From: Citrobacter amalonaticus
Lineage (GTDB): Bacteria; Pseudomonadota; Gammaproteobacteria; Enterobacterales; Enterobacteriaceae
Direction of reading: 5' to 3'
Assembly (NCBI RefSeq): GCF_018323885.1
Contig: NZ_AP024585.1
Coordinates: 4,588,001 to 4,652,000, forward strand
DNA: 64,000 nt
Shown: positions 52,405 through 61,242 of the stretch, piece by piece
How the letters are laid out: each line of letters starts with the position of its first letter
Position numbering within the stretch: the stretch's first letter is position 1
The notes under the pieces: generated by a model
Seen by the model: the letters and a program-made list of their open reading frames with translations, nothing else
Database searches by the model: none
What the model was told of the DNA's origin: nothing
Position numbers and translations under genes: made by a program

Positions 52405-53598
52405 ATGATAATCAAGCCAAAAATCCGTGGATTCATCTGTACAACGACCCATCCGACTGGCTGTAAAGTCAATGTGGAAAAGCAGATCGAGTACGTTAAA
52501 CAAAACGGGAAAATCGAAAACGGTCCTTCCCGCGTGCTGGTCATCGGTGCTTCAACCGGCTATGGACTGGCATCAAGAATCTCCGCAGCGTTTGGCAGCG
52601 GAGCCGCCACTATCGGCGTATTTTTCGAAAAACCGGGTACCGAATCTAAACCAGGTTCAGCAGGCTGGTATAACGCCGCGGCTTTCGATGAAGCTGCAAA
52701 GCGGGAAGGTCTGTATTCCAAAAGCATTAACGGTGATGCGTTCTCCGACGAATGTCGTGATGAAGTCATCAAGCTCATCAAAGAAGACCTGGGCCAAATT
52801 GATTTAGTCGTTTATTCACTCGCGTCCCCGGTTCGTAAAATGCCGAAAACGGGTGAAGTTGTCCGTTCGGCGCTGAAACCTATTGGTGAGGTTTACACCT
52901 CTAAAGCGATTGATACCAATAAGGATCAGATCACGACGGCCAGCATTGAGCCCGCAACGGAAGAAGAAGTTCAGAACACCGTGACCGTAATGGGCGGAGA
53001 AGACTGGGAGCTGTGGATAGATGCCCTGCGCCAGGCCAATGTGCTGGCCGACGGCGTGAAAACCGTTGCTTACTCTTACATCGGTACCGACCTGACGTGG
53101 CCAATCTATTGGCATGGCGCGCTGGGCAAAGCGAAAGAAGACCTTGACCGTGCGGCAGGCGCGCTGCGTAATCAACTGTCTTCAATCAATGGCACAGCCA
53201 ACGTTGCGGTCCTGAAATCGGTAGTCACACAGGCTTCTTCGGCCATTCCAGTGATGCCGCTGTATATCTCTATGGTCTTCAAACTGATGAAAGAACAAGG
53301 GATTCATGAAGGATGCATTGAGCAGATTAACCGTCTGATGACCACCAGCCTGTACGGTGACAAGGCTGCGCTTGATGACCACCAGCGTATCCGCATGGAT
53401 GACTGGGAACTGCGTGAAGATATTCAGCAGGCATGCCGGGATCTGTGGCCGCTGATCACCACCGAAAACCTGGCGCAAGAAACCGATTATGCAGGCTACA
53501 AGCTGGAATTTCTTAACCTGTTCGGTTTTGGCCTCGACGAAGTCGATTACGAGGCTGATGTGAACCCCGAAGTCGAATTTGATGTGGTGACTCTGTAA
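52405..53598 (+). CDS. fabV: Enoyl-ACP/enoyl-CoA reductase FabV
   Basis: The 397-aa SDR-type enzyme has the FabV hallmark Y-x8-K: Y235 and K244 in [10 protein letters not shown]. Nucleotide binding is in [16 protein letters not shown] (about 44-59). It starts [20 protein letters not shown]. It reduces trans-2-enoyl-ACP/CoA in fatty acid synthesis; members resist triclosan. E. coli K-12 lacks it. It lies 132 bp after ilvY and ends with a hairpin, at the junction with the island. Confidence 0.93.
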   Translation: MIIKPKIRGFICTTTHPTGCKVNVEKQIEYVKQNGKIENGPSRVLVIGASTGYGLASRISAAFGSGAATIGVFFEKPGTESKPGSAGWYNAAAFDEAAKREGLYSKSINGDAFSDECRDEVIKLIKEDLGQIDLVVYSLASPVRKMPKTGEVVRSALKPIGEVYTSKAIDTNKDQITTASIEPATEEEVQNTVTVMGGEDWELWIDALRQANVLADGVKTVAYSYIGTDLTWPIYWHGALGKAKEDLDRAAGALRNQLSSINGTANVAVLKSVVTQASSAIPVMPLYISMVFKLMKEQGIHEGCIEQINRLMTTSLYGDKAALDDHQRIRMDDWELREDIQQACRDLWPLITTENLAQETDYAGYKLEFLNLFGFGLDEVDYEADVNPEVEFDVVTL

Positions 53599-53631
53599 TT
53601 TGCTGATGTAAGAGCAAAAACAGACGTCTGA

Positions 53632-53661
53632 TAAAGTCCTGGCTGAAAAGTCAGGACTTTA
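53632..53661 (+). terminator. Terminator after fabV
   Basis: TAAAGTCCTG (53632-53641) pairs over 10 bp with CAGGACTTTA (53652-53661) around a 10-nt loop, 34 bp past the fabV stop. The A-rich/T-rich arms allow two-way function. Confidence 0.7.
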
Positions 53662-54108
53662 ACTAATCAGAGCAGTGCCGCCCTGCGTAAAGAATATTCC
53701 CTACCGCAATCTATGAAACCTTCCCCTTGTTAAGCCGTTCCCAAAAACAGAACAAGTAGTCTGTGATGCTTGAGAGACGGCGTTGTGGCGATAACATTGG
53801 GTGAAAGACGTCGGCACTTGCTACACGAAAATATATTTATGGGTAATGCCTGACGCGCAGAATAAATCATCACATTATAGACATTAATAAATAACGAATA
53901 AACTGTTACTATTTTTCATGCCATAAACCAGTAGACTTAATAACGACAACTCCTGTACGATGCAATCTGATGTTAGATATATATAACGCAAATTAAGTTG
54001 TGAATTAACTTAACGCATATTATCCACACAAGGTATATTAACTAGCACCCATTCATATTCCAAATCATTCAGAATATGAATTAAATTGAAGTTGCCATTA
54101 GATATATA
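53662..54108. other. AT-rich non-coding stretch upstream of the glycan operon
   Basis: No credible coding frame. The DNA is AT-rich, with long runs such as TAATAAATAACGAATAAACT. I see no tRNA, CRISPR or complete IS. It is likely the control region or a decayed remnant at an island edge, and a possible H-NS target. Confidence 0.5.
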
Positions 54109-54292
54109 GAGCCTATCCCAATAGGTGTACTTTTACAGTCATGTTGCAACACGGGTGGCACGGCACAAAAGGTTCATAGCCGGAATACGTGAGGAGGACT
54201 CGCTTCACACGCCTTTCAGGCTGCTCTGATGGTCGTTCAAACGCCTGCCCAGGTTCAGAATGCCAAATGTAATAGCCCATTGGGATAGACTC
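54109..54292. mobile_element. MITE-like element with 17-bp terminal inverted repeats
   Basis: The left end GAGCCTATCCCAATAGG (54109-54125) and the reverse complement of the right end, GAGTCTATCCCAATGGG (54276-54292), agree at 15 of 17 positions. The element is 184 bp and has no ORF, as expected of a non-autonomous IS derivative (the ends look like an IS5-type family, unproven). I see no clear target duplication: the flanks are ATATATA and TTAATCC. Confidence 0.6.
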
Positions 54293-54324
54293 TTAATCCT
54301 GCTCATGGATCGGAGCTTACTATT

Positions 54325-55614
54325 ATGCATTCAACGCATTTTCATCGATTTGGTTATTCAGATAATTTATTAACTCCCGCCAACTATATTTCTCGACAGG
54401 TTGCCTTCTCCCCAGTTGAGATACCGGCGGCAGAGCCCGCGCCCCTGGTTTCGGCAATCATTCCATGCCTGAATGAAGAACTTACGCTTGCTATCTGTAT
54501 TAAGAAAGTAACAGAAGCGTTTACTCGCCTGGGTATTCAAGGTGAAATTATCATCGGTGATAATGGCTCAACAGACCAATCCGTTGAAATTGCAAAATCA
54601 CTGGGTGCCCGAGTTATTCATCAGTCCGTCAAAGGTTATGGCGCAGCAATAAGCGCGGCTGCCAGTGCGGCAAAAGGTAAATATCTCATTATGGCTGATG
54701 CCGATGACTCCTATGACTGGAGCCAGCTAGATATTTTCGTCGATGCACTGGAAAGCGGTGCAGACTTTGTTATGGGTAATCGATTTGCTGGAGGAATTGA
54801 ACCAGGGGCAATGCCTCCTCTGCATCGCTATCTGGGAAATCCACTGCTTTCCGGCATAGCCAGGCTGCTTTACCACTCACCCATTCGCGATTTCCACTGT
54901 GGGATGCGGGCCTTTACCCGCGAAGCATTTCAAAAAATGGCCACTCGTTCTACCGGTATGGAATTTGCCTCTGAAATGATCATTAACGCGCACCGCGCAG
55001 GACTCATCATTCATGAAGTGCCTATCAAGCTCTATCCGGACAAACGCAACCGCCCTCCTCATTTACGTTCATTTCGTGACGGCTGGAGACATCTGCGTCT
55101 TCTCATCGCTCATGCCCCAGACAGGCTCTATTTGATCCCTGGCTTTACGCTACTACTGCTCGGAGCTATCGGCCTTGCGCTACTTGCCGCAGGCCCCATA
55201 GAAATCAACGGTTACTATTTTGGTATCCATTTCGTTGCCCTGGCGACAATGTCGACGCTTATTGGTCTTATCGCGGTCCTGTTAGGCGTGCTAGCGAAGG
55301 TCGCCATCGCCATTAACCACCCGATTGCGGAAAGCCGGGTTATCCCCTGGCTCATGCGCTCGCACCCTCTCGAGTGGCTGGTATTCAGCGGATCTGTGCT
55401 TGCCATAGCCGGTTTTTTTGCCGACCTCCTCCTTGCTTTTCACTGGATATTTACCCGTGGCTCAATGGAACAGTCGGTACACATTGTTTTTGCCATCAGC
55501 ACAGCCTGCATCGCTGGAGTGCTGATGGTCCTGGCCGGATTCGTACTACAGCTCCTGCTGGACAGCCTGAACCGGCATGATTCAGATACCTCACCGCAAG
55601 GACCCGGAGTATGA
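54325..55614 (+). CDS. GT2 family glycosyltransferase with C-terminal membrane domain (DPM/DPG-synthase type)
   Basis: The 429-aa protein opens MHSTHFHRFGYSDNLLTPAN. A GT-A domain spans about 40-265: SAIIPCLNEELTLAICIKK, GDNGSTDQS, and the DxD-type motif ADADDSYDW at 124-132, then GNRFAGG and FHCGMRAF. This is the polyprenyl-phosphate glycosyltransferase subfamily that includes GtrB and ArnC. About four transmembrane helices follow from residue 271. It probably loads a sugar onto undecaprenyl phosphate. It leads the operon and overlaps the next gene by 4 bp; a GGAG site lies 9 nt upstream. Confidence 0.8.
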   Translation: MHSTHFHRFGYSDNLLTPANYISRQVAFSPVEIPAAEPAPLVSAIIPCLNEELTLAICIKKVTEAFTRLGIQGEIIIGDNGSTDQSVEIAKSLGARVIHQSVKGYGAAISAAASAAKGKYLIMADADDSYDWSQLDIFVDALESGADFVMGNRFAGGIEPGAMPPLHRYLGNPLLSGIARLLYHSPIRDFHCGMRAFTREAFQKMATRSTGMEFASEMIINAHRAGLIIHEVPIKLYPDKRNRPPHLRSFRDGWRHLRLLIAHAPDRLYLIPGFTLLLLGAIGLALLAAGPIEINGYYFGIHFVALATMSTLIGLIAVLLGVLAKVAIAINHPIAESRVIPWLMRSHPLEWLVFSGSVLAIAGFFADLLLAFHWIFTRGSMEQSVHIVFAISTACIAGVLMVLAGFVLQLLLDSLNRHDSDTSPQGPGV

Positions 55615-56300
55615 AAAGAAACAGGGCCACCCCTCGAATTTGGCACACTGACTGGTTGTTGTTACGTGCACTGGCGAGACGATTACGCGAGCAAGCAGAA
55701 CGTCACATTCAGCCAAATACCTTCATGATCGACTTTGGCTGCGGCGATTCCCCCTATGCTGAAATGATGCGTCAGTTGAATATTAACTATTGTGGTGCCG
55801 ATCTTGATGACAGCGGTACACTCAAAATTGACCCACAGGGACGTATCCCTTTAGCTGATGGTGCCGCAGGAGCCATACTTTCCGTCCAGGTACTGGAACA
55901 CGTCAGAGATCTTGATGCGTATTGCGCTGAAATTCGGCGTTTGTTAAATGATGATGGTCTCTTGTTACTCTCCACGCACGGAACCTGGCTCTATCATCCT
56001 CACCCCGAAGATCACCGCCGCTGGACCCGCACCGGTCTCATATCCGATCTTACCGATCGCGGGTTTGTGGTTGAAGAAGTCGACGCTCTGGTTGGCCCAT
56101 TGGCTACAACCACCATTATTCGCCTGACAGGTTTTGCGTTTTTCATCCGTCGGCTCCCCCTCATCGGCGGCGTTCTAGCCTCAGGTCTGGCCGTCATGAT
56201 GAATCTGCGCGCCATGTTCGAAGATTATGTCACGCCGGCGCAAGTACGGCATGACAACGCCTGCGTATTTTTACTTCGTGCCCGGAAAGCACCCCGATGA
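55611..56300 (+). CDS. Class I SAM-dependent methyltransferase
   Basis: The 229-aa protein has the SAM motif I MIDFGCGDSPYAEMM at 39-53, an acidic motif II in CGADLDDSG, and the post-motif SVQVLEHVRDLDAYCAEI, typical of Methyltransf_11. A hydrophobic stretch near residues 160-190 could touch the membrane. Its substrate is unknown; operon context suggests a glycan or lipid-linked sugar. It overlaps the flanking genes by 4 bp on both sides. Confidence 0.75.
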   Translation: MKRNRATPRIWHTDWLLLRALARRLREQAERHIQPNTFMIDFGCGDSPYAEMMRQLNINYCGADLDDSGTLKIDPQGRIPLADGAAGAILSVQVLEHVRDLDAYCAEIRRLLNDDGLLLLSTHGTWLYHPHPEDHRRWTRTGLISDLTDRGFVVEEVDALVGPLATTTIIRLTGFAFFIRRLPLIGGVLASGLAVMMNLRAMFEDYVTPAQVRHDNACVFLLRARKAPR

Positions 56301-56689
56301 AAATTCGCACCTCTTTTACTTATCTCTGCATTTCTGGCTGCTGTTTCCTGGGACATAATGCCATCATGATCGTGGCGGAAAGTTTATGCGTTGCGCTCTG
56401 GTTAGCGATCCTGTTGTCTTTCGCCATCATCGCTACCGTCGGTTATATCCTGCACAGCTTATTCACGTTTAAACAGCCGCTTTCATTTGCTGGCTTTGGC
56501 CGTTATACCATCAGCATGTTGCTGAATATCCCTCTTGCCTTTATCAGCACCTGGATTTGGTATCACTGGCTGGAATTTCCGATGACCATCGCTGCGCCGC
56601 TTGCTTCGCTCTGCATGCTCGTGCTGAATTTTCTCCTTAGCCGTTGGGCTATCAGCACGTCAGGCCGCAGTAAAGCTATACAGATATGA
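56297..56689 (+). CDS. GtrA-like small membrane protein
   Basis: The 130-aa protein has four hydrophobic segments (about 5-28, 31-55, 68-90, 98-116), as in the GtrA/DPMS family. The late part contains NFLLSRWAIS, like the NFxxxRxxxF pattern of GtrA. GtrA proteins help flip undecaprenyl-phosphate-linked sugar. It overlaps the methyltransferase by 4 bp, and a 95-bp gap precedes the GT4 gene. Confidence 0.7.
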   Translation: MKIRTSFTYLCISGCCFLGHNAIMIVAESLCVALWLAILLSFAIIATVGYILHSLFTFKQPLSFAGFGRYTISMLLNIPLAFISTWIWYHWLEFPMTIAAPLASLCMLVLNFLLSRWAISTSGRSKAIQI

Positions 56690-56784
56690 TTAACGTTCCC
56701 CTGAATCCGCACTATCAACAGAAGACGGTATCACACCATCTCGTGGTTTATCCCCATTCGATGCGTCTGGTGAGGGTCTAGCCA

Positions 56785-57939
56785 GTGAATATCTTGATGA
56801 TAAGCCATTTCTACGAGGCACACGGCGGAGGTATTGAACGCGTTGCCGGGCATTTGTGCCGCCAGTTCGCACACCTGGGAGCGATACCGTATTGGGCAGC
56901 CAGCGCCAGCGATGCGTTACCTACCGATAATCTCAACATTATCGCGTTACGCTGCGTCGATCCGTTGGAGAAACTCACCGGTCTGCCAATGCCGTTACCT
57001 GGCCCTACAGCCATTTGCGCACTTAGCGACGCCGTACGGCGTAGCGACGTGGTGGTGATTCACGATGCGCTCTATGCCACATCAATCCTTGGTATGATGA
57101 TGGCCAAACTCCACGCGAAGCCCGTCATTCTGATTCAACATATTGCTGCCATTCCTTTCAGATCACCCGTACTGCGTCTGCTTATGCGGCTGGCTAATTT
57201 GATCGTAACACGCCCGATGTTATGGGCCGCCGATGCCAGGGTATTTATTAGCGATACTGTCCGCCACGACCTGCTTGGGACCCCTGCGCGTTATCCGTAT
57301 AAATTGCTGTTTAACGGGGTTGATAGCACCATTTTCTATCCCCCCGTGACTTCAGTATCCAGTCAAACTCCGCTGGCAAGATACAACCTCCCGCCTTGTG
57401 CCCGGCGCATACTATTCGTGGGTCGTTATGTTGAAAAGAAAGGGTTGTCGATACTGCACGCTCTGGCAATAACCAGACCGGAATGCCAGTTTTTACTGGC
57501 CGGAAACGGCCCACTTCGCCCCGCAGAATGGGGATTGAGCAACGTTTACGATCTTGGCGTTCAGGCCCCCCGCGCACTGGCAGAGCTTTATCGCTGTGCG
57601 GATGTTCTTCTGTTACCTGCCGTCGGAGAAGGCTATCCCCTTGTTATCCAGGAGGCAATGGCTTGTGGATTACCCATCATCTGCGGTAGCCCGGCTCACA
57701 GAGCCGATCCCGTAGCGGCAAGCTGGATACATGGTGTGAACATAGACCTCAACGAGCCACAACGTTCGGCACAGCTCTGCTCTGTCGCAATAGATAACTG
57801 CGCGCTCTCCCTCCACGAACGTGAAGCCATGATTTGTTATGCCAGAGAACATTATAGCTGGCGAAAAATGGCGCAGGAAATCATGGAGTTGGTGCTAAAT
57901 GGAGATGGAGATAAAGCCAATGGCAAAGCCAGAAGATAA
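56785..57939 (+). CDS. GT4 family glycosyltransferase
   Basis: The 384-aa protein starts at GTG (then NILMISHFYEAHGGGIERVA) with a GAGGGT site upstream. GT-B hallmarks include GGGIERV near 14-20, FVGRYVEKKG, and the E-x7-E region GEGYPLVIQEAMACGLP near 282-298. It should transfer a sugar from a nucleotide donor in the cytoplasm. It overlaps the next gene by 20-41 bp, depending on the start chosen. Confidence 0.8.
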   Translation: MNILMISHFYEAHGGGIERVAGHLCRQFAHLGAIPYWAASASDALPTDNLNIIALRCVDPLEKLTGLPMPLPGPTAICALSDAVRRSDVVVIHDALYATSILGMMMAKLHAKPVILIQHIAAIPFRSPVLRLLMRLANLIVTRPMLWAADARVFISDTVRHDLLGTPARYPYKLLFNGVDSTIFYPPVTSVSSQTPLARYNLPPCARRILFVGRYVEKKGLSILHALAITRPECQFLLAGNGPLRPAEWGLSNVYDLGVQAPRALAELYRCADVLLLPAVGEGYPLVIQEAMACGLPIICGSPAHRADPVAASWIHGVNIDLNEPQRSAQLCSVAIDNCALSLHEREAMICYAREHYSWRKMAQEIMELVLNGDGDKANGKARR

Positions 57940-59641
57940 TAAAATGGATACCTCCGGCACGCTTTTTATTGGCGCCTGCCCGCGCAGGTTAACGCTCCTC
58001 CTTGGTGTGAGTATTGCCATTAAAGTTACGCTTATTTTCGTTTTTGCCTGGCATATTCTCTTGATCATGGATGAGTTTGCCCAACTTGGCTACGCCAAGT
58101 ATTTTGCTAATGGACTATTCGACACAATTCCCCCCCCTAAGGCCGTAGGGTTTGCGGTGTTTTATAAACTGGCTCACCTGATTGGGTGGGATGCGGTTTC
58201 GATCATTCTCGTCGCGCGGATGCAGACGGCACTCCTCGCTTGTGGAACCCTGCTGCTAGTCTATGCCTGCGCGCGTGCGCTGGGCGAGCAGCGCTTACGG
58301 GCGCTTTTTATTATTCTTGTTTTGCTCTGTTTTACGAATTTTATGGAGCGTATCTTCCGCACCCGTTCAGAGCCCCTGGCGCTGTTTTTCGCCCTTGCCG
58401 CCGTTCTGGTAATTCTGCGCGGCCATACGCTCAACGCAAGAAAGATTTTTATCGCCGGTATCCTGAGCGGACTGGCGTTTTTAGTTACCCAAAAATCAGC
58501 GTTCTTCAATCTGGCGCTTGGGCTTGGATTAGTGATTGACGCTACGCTGCGCAAACATTTCATCGATGCTATCGTTCGCGGCTTTTACTTAACCGCCGGT
58601 TGGTTACTTCCTGCAATTGCCTATTGCTTTATATTTGGCGGCAGCGACCCGTTACGTATCGCTGAAGGTTTGATCTTCGGTCCGGTAGAAGTGGCGGTAT
58701 ACAGCAGCGAAGCCTATAACGGGATTCGTGTATATGTCTTGCAAACCCTTTTAGACAATACGCTTCTCTATCTGCTCTGTTTTAGCGGCATGATAATGGC
58801 ATTAAAGCGCTGGAAAACCTTGAATGAAAAAACGCGCATCGCCCTGATTTTTTCATTCGTCATTACCACGTTAGTTTTCACTCATAACCAGCCCTGGCCC
58901 TATGTGTTTATTATGGCGCTACCGTTTATATCGCTCTGGTCCCTCATCCCGCTAGATAGCCTTCTCGCCCAAAACCGCAGGCCAGCCACGAGATTATTTA
59001 TCCTGGCGGTGACAACAGTAACCCTGGTTTCAAGCTACTGTCTCAATCTCAGCTACCTGAAAATTAACAATGTGCAACAACTTGAACTGGTTACCAGAGC
59101 AGAAGCACTGCTCAAACCTGACGAAAAGTATTTTGATGGTATAGGGATGCTGCCCAACAGGCTGGAGCCGACGACGCTATGGCTCGATGCCTGGTATGTT
59201 TTAAAGACACGGCGAGAAGGTAAACATTCCGAAGCCTGGCAAGTGCTGACTCAGTCCCCCCCGAAAGTCATTATATGGTCCTACCGGTTGAGTAATATCT
59301 ATTCTGCTATCGCAGAAGCCATCGACAACAGCTACGTCAAGGTCGCGCCAAATATAAGATTGGCGGGGCGACAACTACACATTGGCCGTCAGGAGGAATT
59401 TAACGTACCGCTGTCCGGAAGATATCAGTTGTACAGTGAAACCGGCACCCCCGTATCAGCACAAATAAACGTGGAAGGGATCACACTCGCCCCGCCGGTT
59501 ACTTTGTCGGCAGGCGCTAAAACTATCACCTTACTTAATGGTCCGGAGAAGGCGCTATTGTTGCCAGAAGGGAATTATGATGGGTTGTTCAAAGACGGAG
59601 ATGATAACAAAAAACTGTTTGCCCATACGTATTACCGTTGA
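57899..59641 (+). CDS. Large GT-C type membrane glycosyltransferase (PMT/ArnT-like)
   Basis: The 580-aa protein has a first helix near 32-57, then a short loop with the acidic pair in LIMDEFAQLGYAKYF (D58-E59), typical of GT39-type enzymes. About ten further helices follow, and the last 160 residues form a soluble domain with IWSYRLSNIYSAIAEAI. An alternative ATG at 57920 has a better GGAG site and removes seven residues. The family uses polyprenyl-phosphate sugar donors on the periplasmic side. It ends the operon, 4 bp before the ilvA terminator. Confidence 0.72.
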   Translation: MEMEIKPMAKPEDNKMDTSGTLFIGACPRRLTLLLGVSIAIKVTLIFVFAWHILLIMDEFAQLGYAKYFANGLFDTIPPPKAVGFAVFYKLAHLIGWDAVSIILVARMQTALLACGTLLLVYACARALGEQRLRALFIILVLLCFTNFMERIFRTRSEPLALFFALAAVLVILRGHTLNARKIFIAGILSGLAFLVTQKSAFFNLALGLGLVIDATLRKHFIDAIVRGFYLTAGWLLPAIAYCFIFGGSDPLRIAEGLIFGPVEVAVYSSEAYNGIRVYVLQTLLDNTLLYLLCFSGMIMALKRWKTLNEKTRIALIFSFVITTLVFTHNQPWPYVFIMALPFISLWSLIPLDSLLAQNRRPATRLFILAVTTVTLVSSYCLNLSYLKINNVQQLELVTRAEALLKPDEKYFDGIGMLPNRLEPTTLWLDAWYVLKTRREGKHSEAWQVLTQSPPKVIIWSYRLSNIYSAIAEAIDNSYVKVAPNIRLAGRQLHIGRQEEFNVPLSGRYQLYSETGTPVSAQINVEGITLAPPVTLSAGAKTITLLNGPEKALLLPEGNYDGLFKDGDDNKKLFAHTYYR

Positions 59642-59645
59642 GCTT

Positions 59646-59686
59646 ACAAAAAAACAGGAGATAACCCGGTCAGGTCATCTCCTGTT
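59646..59686 (-). terminator. ilv operon terminator (downstream of ilvA)
   Basis: On the minus strand AACAGGAGAT (59686-59677) pairs with ATCTCCTGTT (59662-59653), and a T-run follows directly. It lies 10 bp past the ilvA stop. The opposite strand also forms the stem and may halt the convergent glycan operon. Confidence 0.85.
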
Positions 59687-59695
59687 AAGCCGCGG

Positions 59696-61240
59696 TTAGC
59701 CTGCAAGAAAAAAGCGGAATGCCGGGTTATGCGTTTCGTCGTGACATTCATAGCCCAGTTCTTGCAAACGCGTTTCGAAATCCGGTTCGTGATCGCCCAG
59801 TTCAAACGCGGCCAGTACGCGGCCATAGTCTGTGCCGTGGCTGCGGTAATGGAACAACGAGATATTCCAGTGGGTCCCCAGCGTATGCAAGAACTTGAGC
59901 AGCGCGCCGGGTGATTCCGGAAATTCGAAGCTGAATAAACGTTCCTGTAGCGGTTTCGACGGACGACCGCCAACCATGTAGCGTACGTGCAGCTTCGCCA
60001 TTTCGTCGTCAGAGAGGTCAACCACGCTGTAGCCACCGTCGCGCAACAGATTCAGGATCTCCGTGCGTTCTTCCATCCCCCTGCTCAACCGGACACCGAC
60101 GAAAATGCAGGCGTTCTTATCATCGGCAAAGCGATAGTTAAATTCAGTGACTGAGCGACCGCCCAGCAGTTGGCAAAACTTCAGGAAGCTGCCTTTTTCT
60201 TCCGGAATGGTCACTGCCAGCAGCGCCTCACGCTGTTCGCCCAGCTCGCAACGCTCGGAAACGTAGCGCAGACCGTGGAAATTGACGTTAGCGCCGGAAA
60301 GGATATGCGCCAGACGTTCGCCGCGGATATTGTGCTGAGCGACGTACTTTTTCATTCCCGCCAGCGCCAGCGCGCCGGAAGGCTCTGCGACTGCGCGAAC
60401 ATCTTCGAACAGGTCTTTCATCGCCGCACATATCGCGTCGCTATCCACGGTGATGATGTCGTCGAGATATTCCTGACACAGACGGAAGGTTTCATCGCCA
60501 ATGCGTTTTACCGCGACACCTTCGGCGAACAGGCCAACGCGTGGGAGATCGACCGGATGGCCCGCATCCAGCGCCGCTTTCAGACAGGCGGAGTCTTCCG
60601 CCTCCACCGCAATCACTTTGATTTGCGGCATCAATTGCTTAATCAGTACCGCCACGCCCGCCGCCAGACCGCCGCCGCCGACCGGTACAAATACACGATC
60701 AAGATGCGCATCCTGCTGCAGCAGTTCCAGCGCCAGCGTCCCCTGACCGGCAATCACCATCGGATGATCGAATGGCGGAACCCAGGTAAAACCCTGCTGC
60801 TGCGACAGTTCAATCGCTTTCGCTTTCGCTTCATCAAAGTTTGCGCCATGCAGCAGCACTTCGCCGCCAAACCCGCGAACGGCATCGACTTTGATATCGG
60901 CCGTCGCAACAGGCATCACGATCAGCGCCTTCACGCCCAGACGAGCGGAGGAAAACGCCACGCCCTGGGCATGGTTGCCTGCAGAAGCGGTGATTACCCC
61001 GTGAGCTTTTTGCGCCTCGGTCAGCCCTGCCATCATCGCGTAAGCGCCTCGAAGCTTGAAGCTGTGAACGGGCTGCCGGTCTTCGCGCTTCACGAGGATC
61101 ACGTTATCAAGGCGCGATGAGAGCTTTTCCATTTTTTGTAACGGCGTCACCTGCGCCGCTTCGTATACCGGCGCGCGGAGCACCGCACGCAGATATTCTG
61201 CCCCTTCCGGGGCTGCTGACAGAGGTTGTGATTCGGCCAT
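59696..61240 (-). CDS. ilvA: Biosynthetic threonine deaminase IlvA
   Basis: The 514-aa PLP enzyme converts threonine to 2-oxobutanoate for isoleucine synthesis. K62 is in HSFKLRGAYAMMAGL. The glycine loop VPVGGGGLAAG is near 184, and two C-terminal ACT-like domains (from about 335) bind isoleucine. The start is the second ATG (61240); the first overlaps the ilvD stop. It is the last gene of the ilv operon. Confidence 0.97.
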   Translation of the reverse strand: MAESQPLSAAPEGAEYLRAVLRAPVYEAAQVTPLQKMEKLSSRLDNVILVKREDRQPVHSFKLRGAYAMMAGLTEAQKAHGVITASAGNHAQGVAFSSARLGVKALIVMPVATADIKVDAVRGFGGEVLLHGANFDEAKAKAIELSQQQGFTWVPPFDHPMVIAGQGTLALELLQQDAHLDRVFVPVGGGGLAAGVAVLIKQLMPQIKVIAVEAEDSACLKAALDAGHPVDLPRVGLFAEGVAVKRIGDETFRLCQEYLDDIITVDSDAICAAMKDLFEDVRAVAEPSGALALAGMKKYVAQHNIRGERLAHILSGANVNFHGLRYVSERCELGEQREALLAVTIPEEKGSFLKFCQLLGGRSVTEFNYRFADDKNACIFVGVRLSRGMEERTEILNLLRDGGYSVVDLSDDEMAKLHVRYMVGGRPSKPLQERLFSFEFPESPGALLKFLHTLGTHWNISLFHYRSHGTDYGRVLAAFELGDHEPDFETRLQELGYECHDETHNPAFRFFLAG

Positions 61241-61242
61241 CA

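Noticed and set aside
53599..54324. Possible integrase, phage or CRISPR remnants beside the glycan operon
   Set aside because: No repeat-spacer pattern, tRNA target or integrase-like frame is visible; only the MITE-like inverted repeats are supported.
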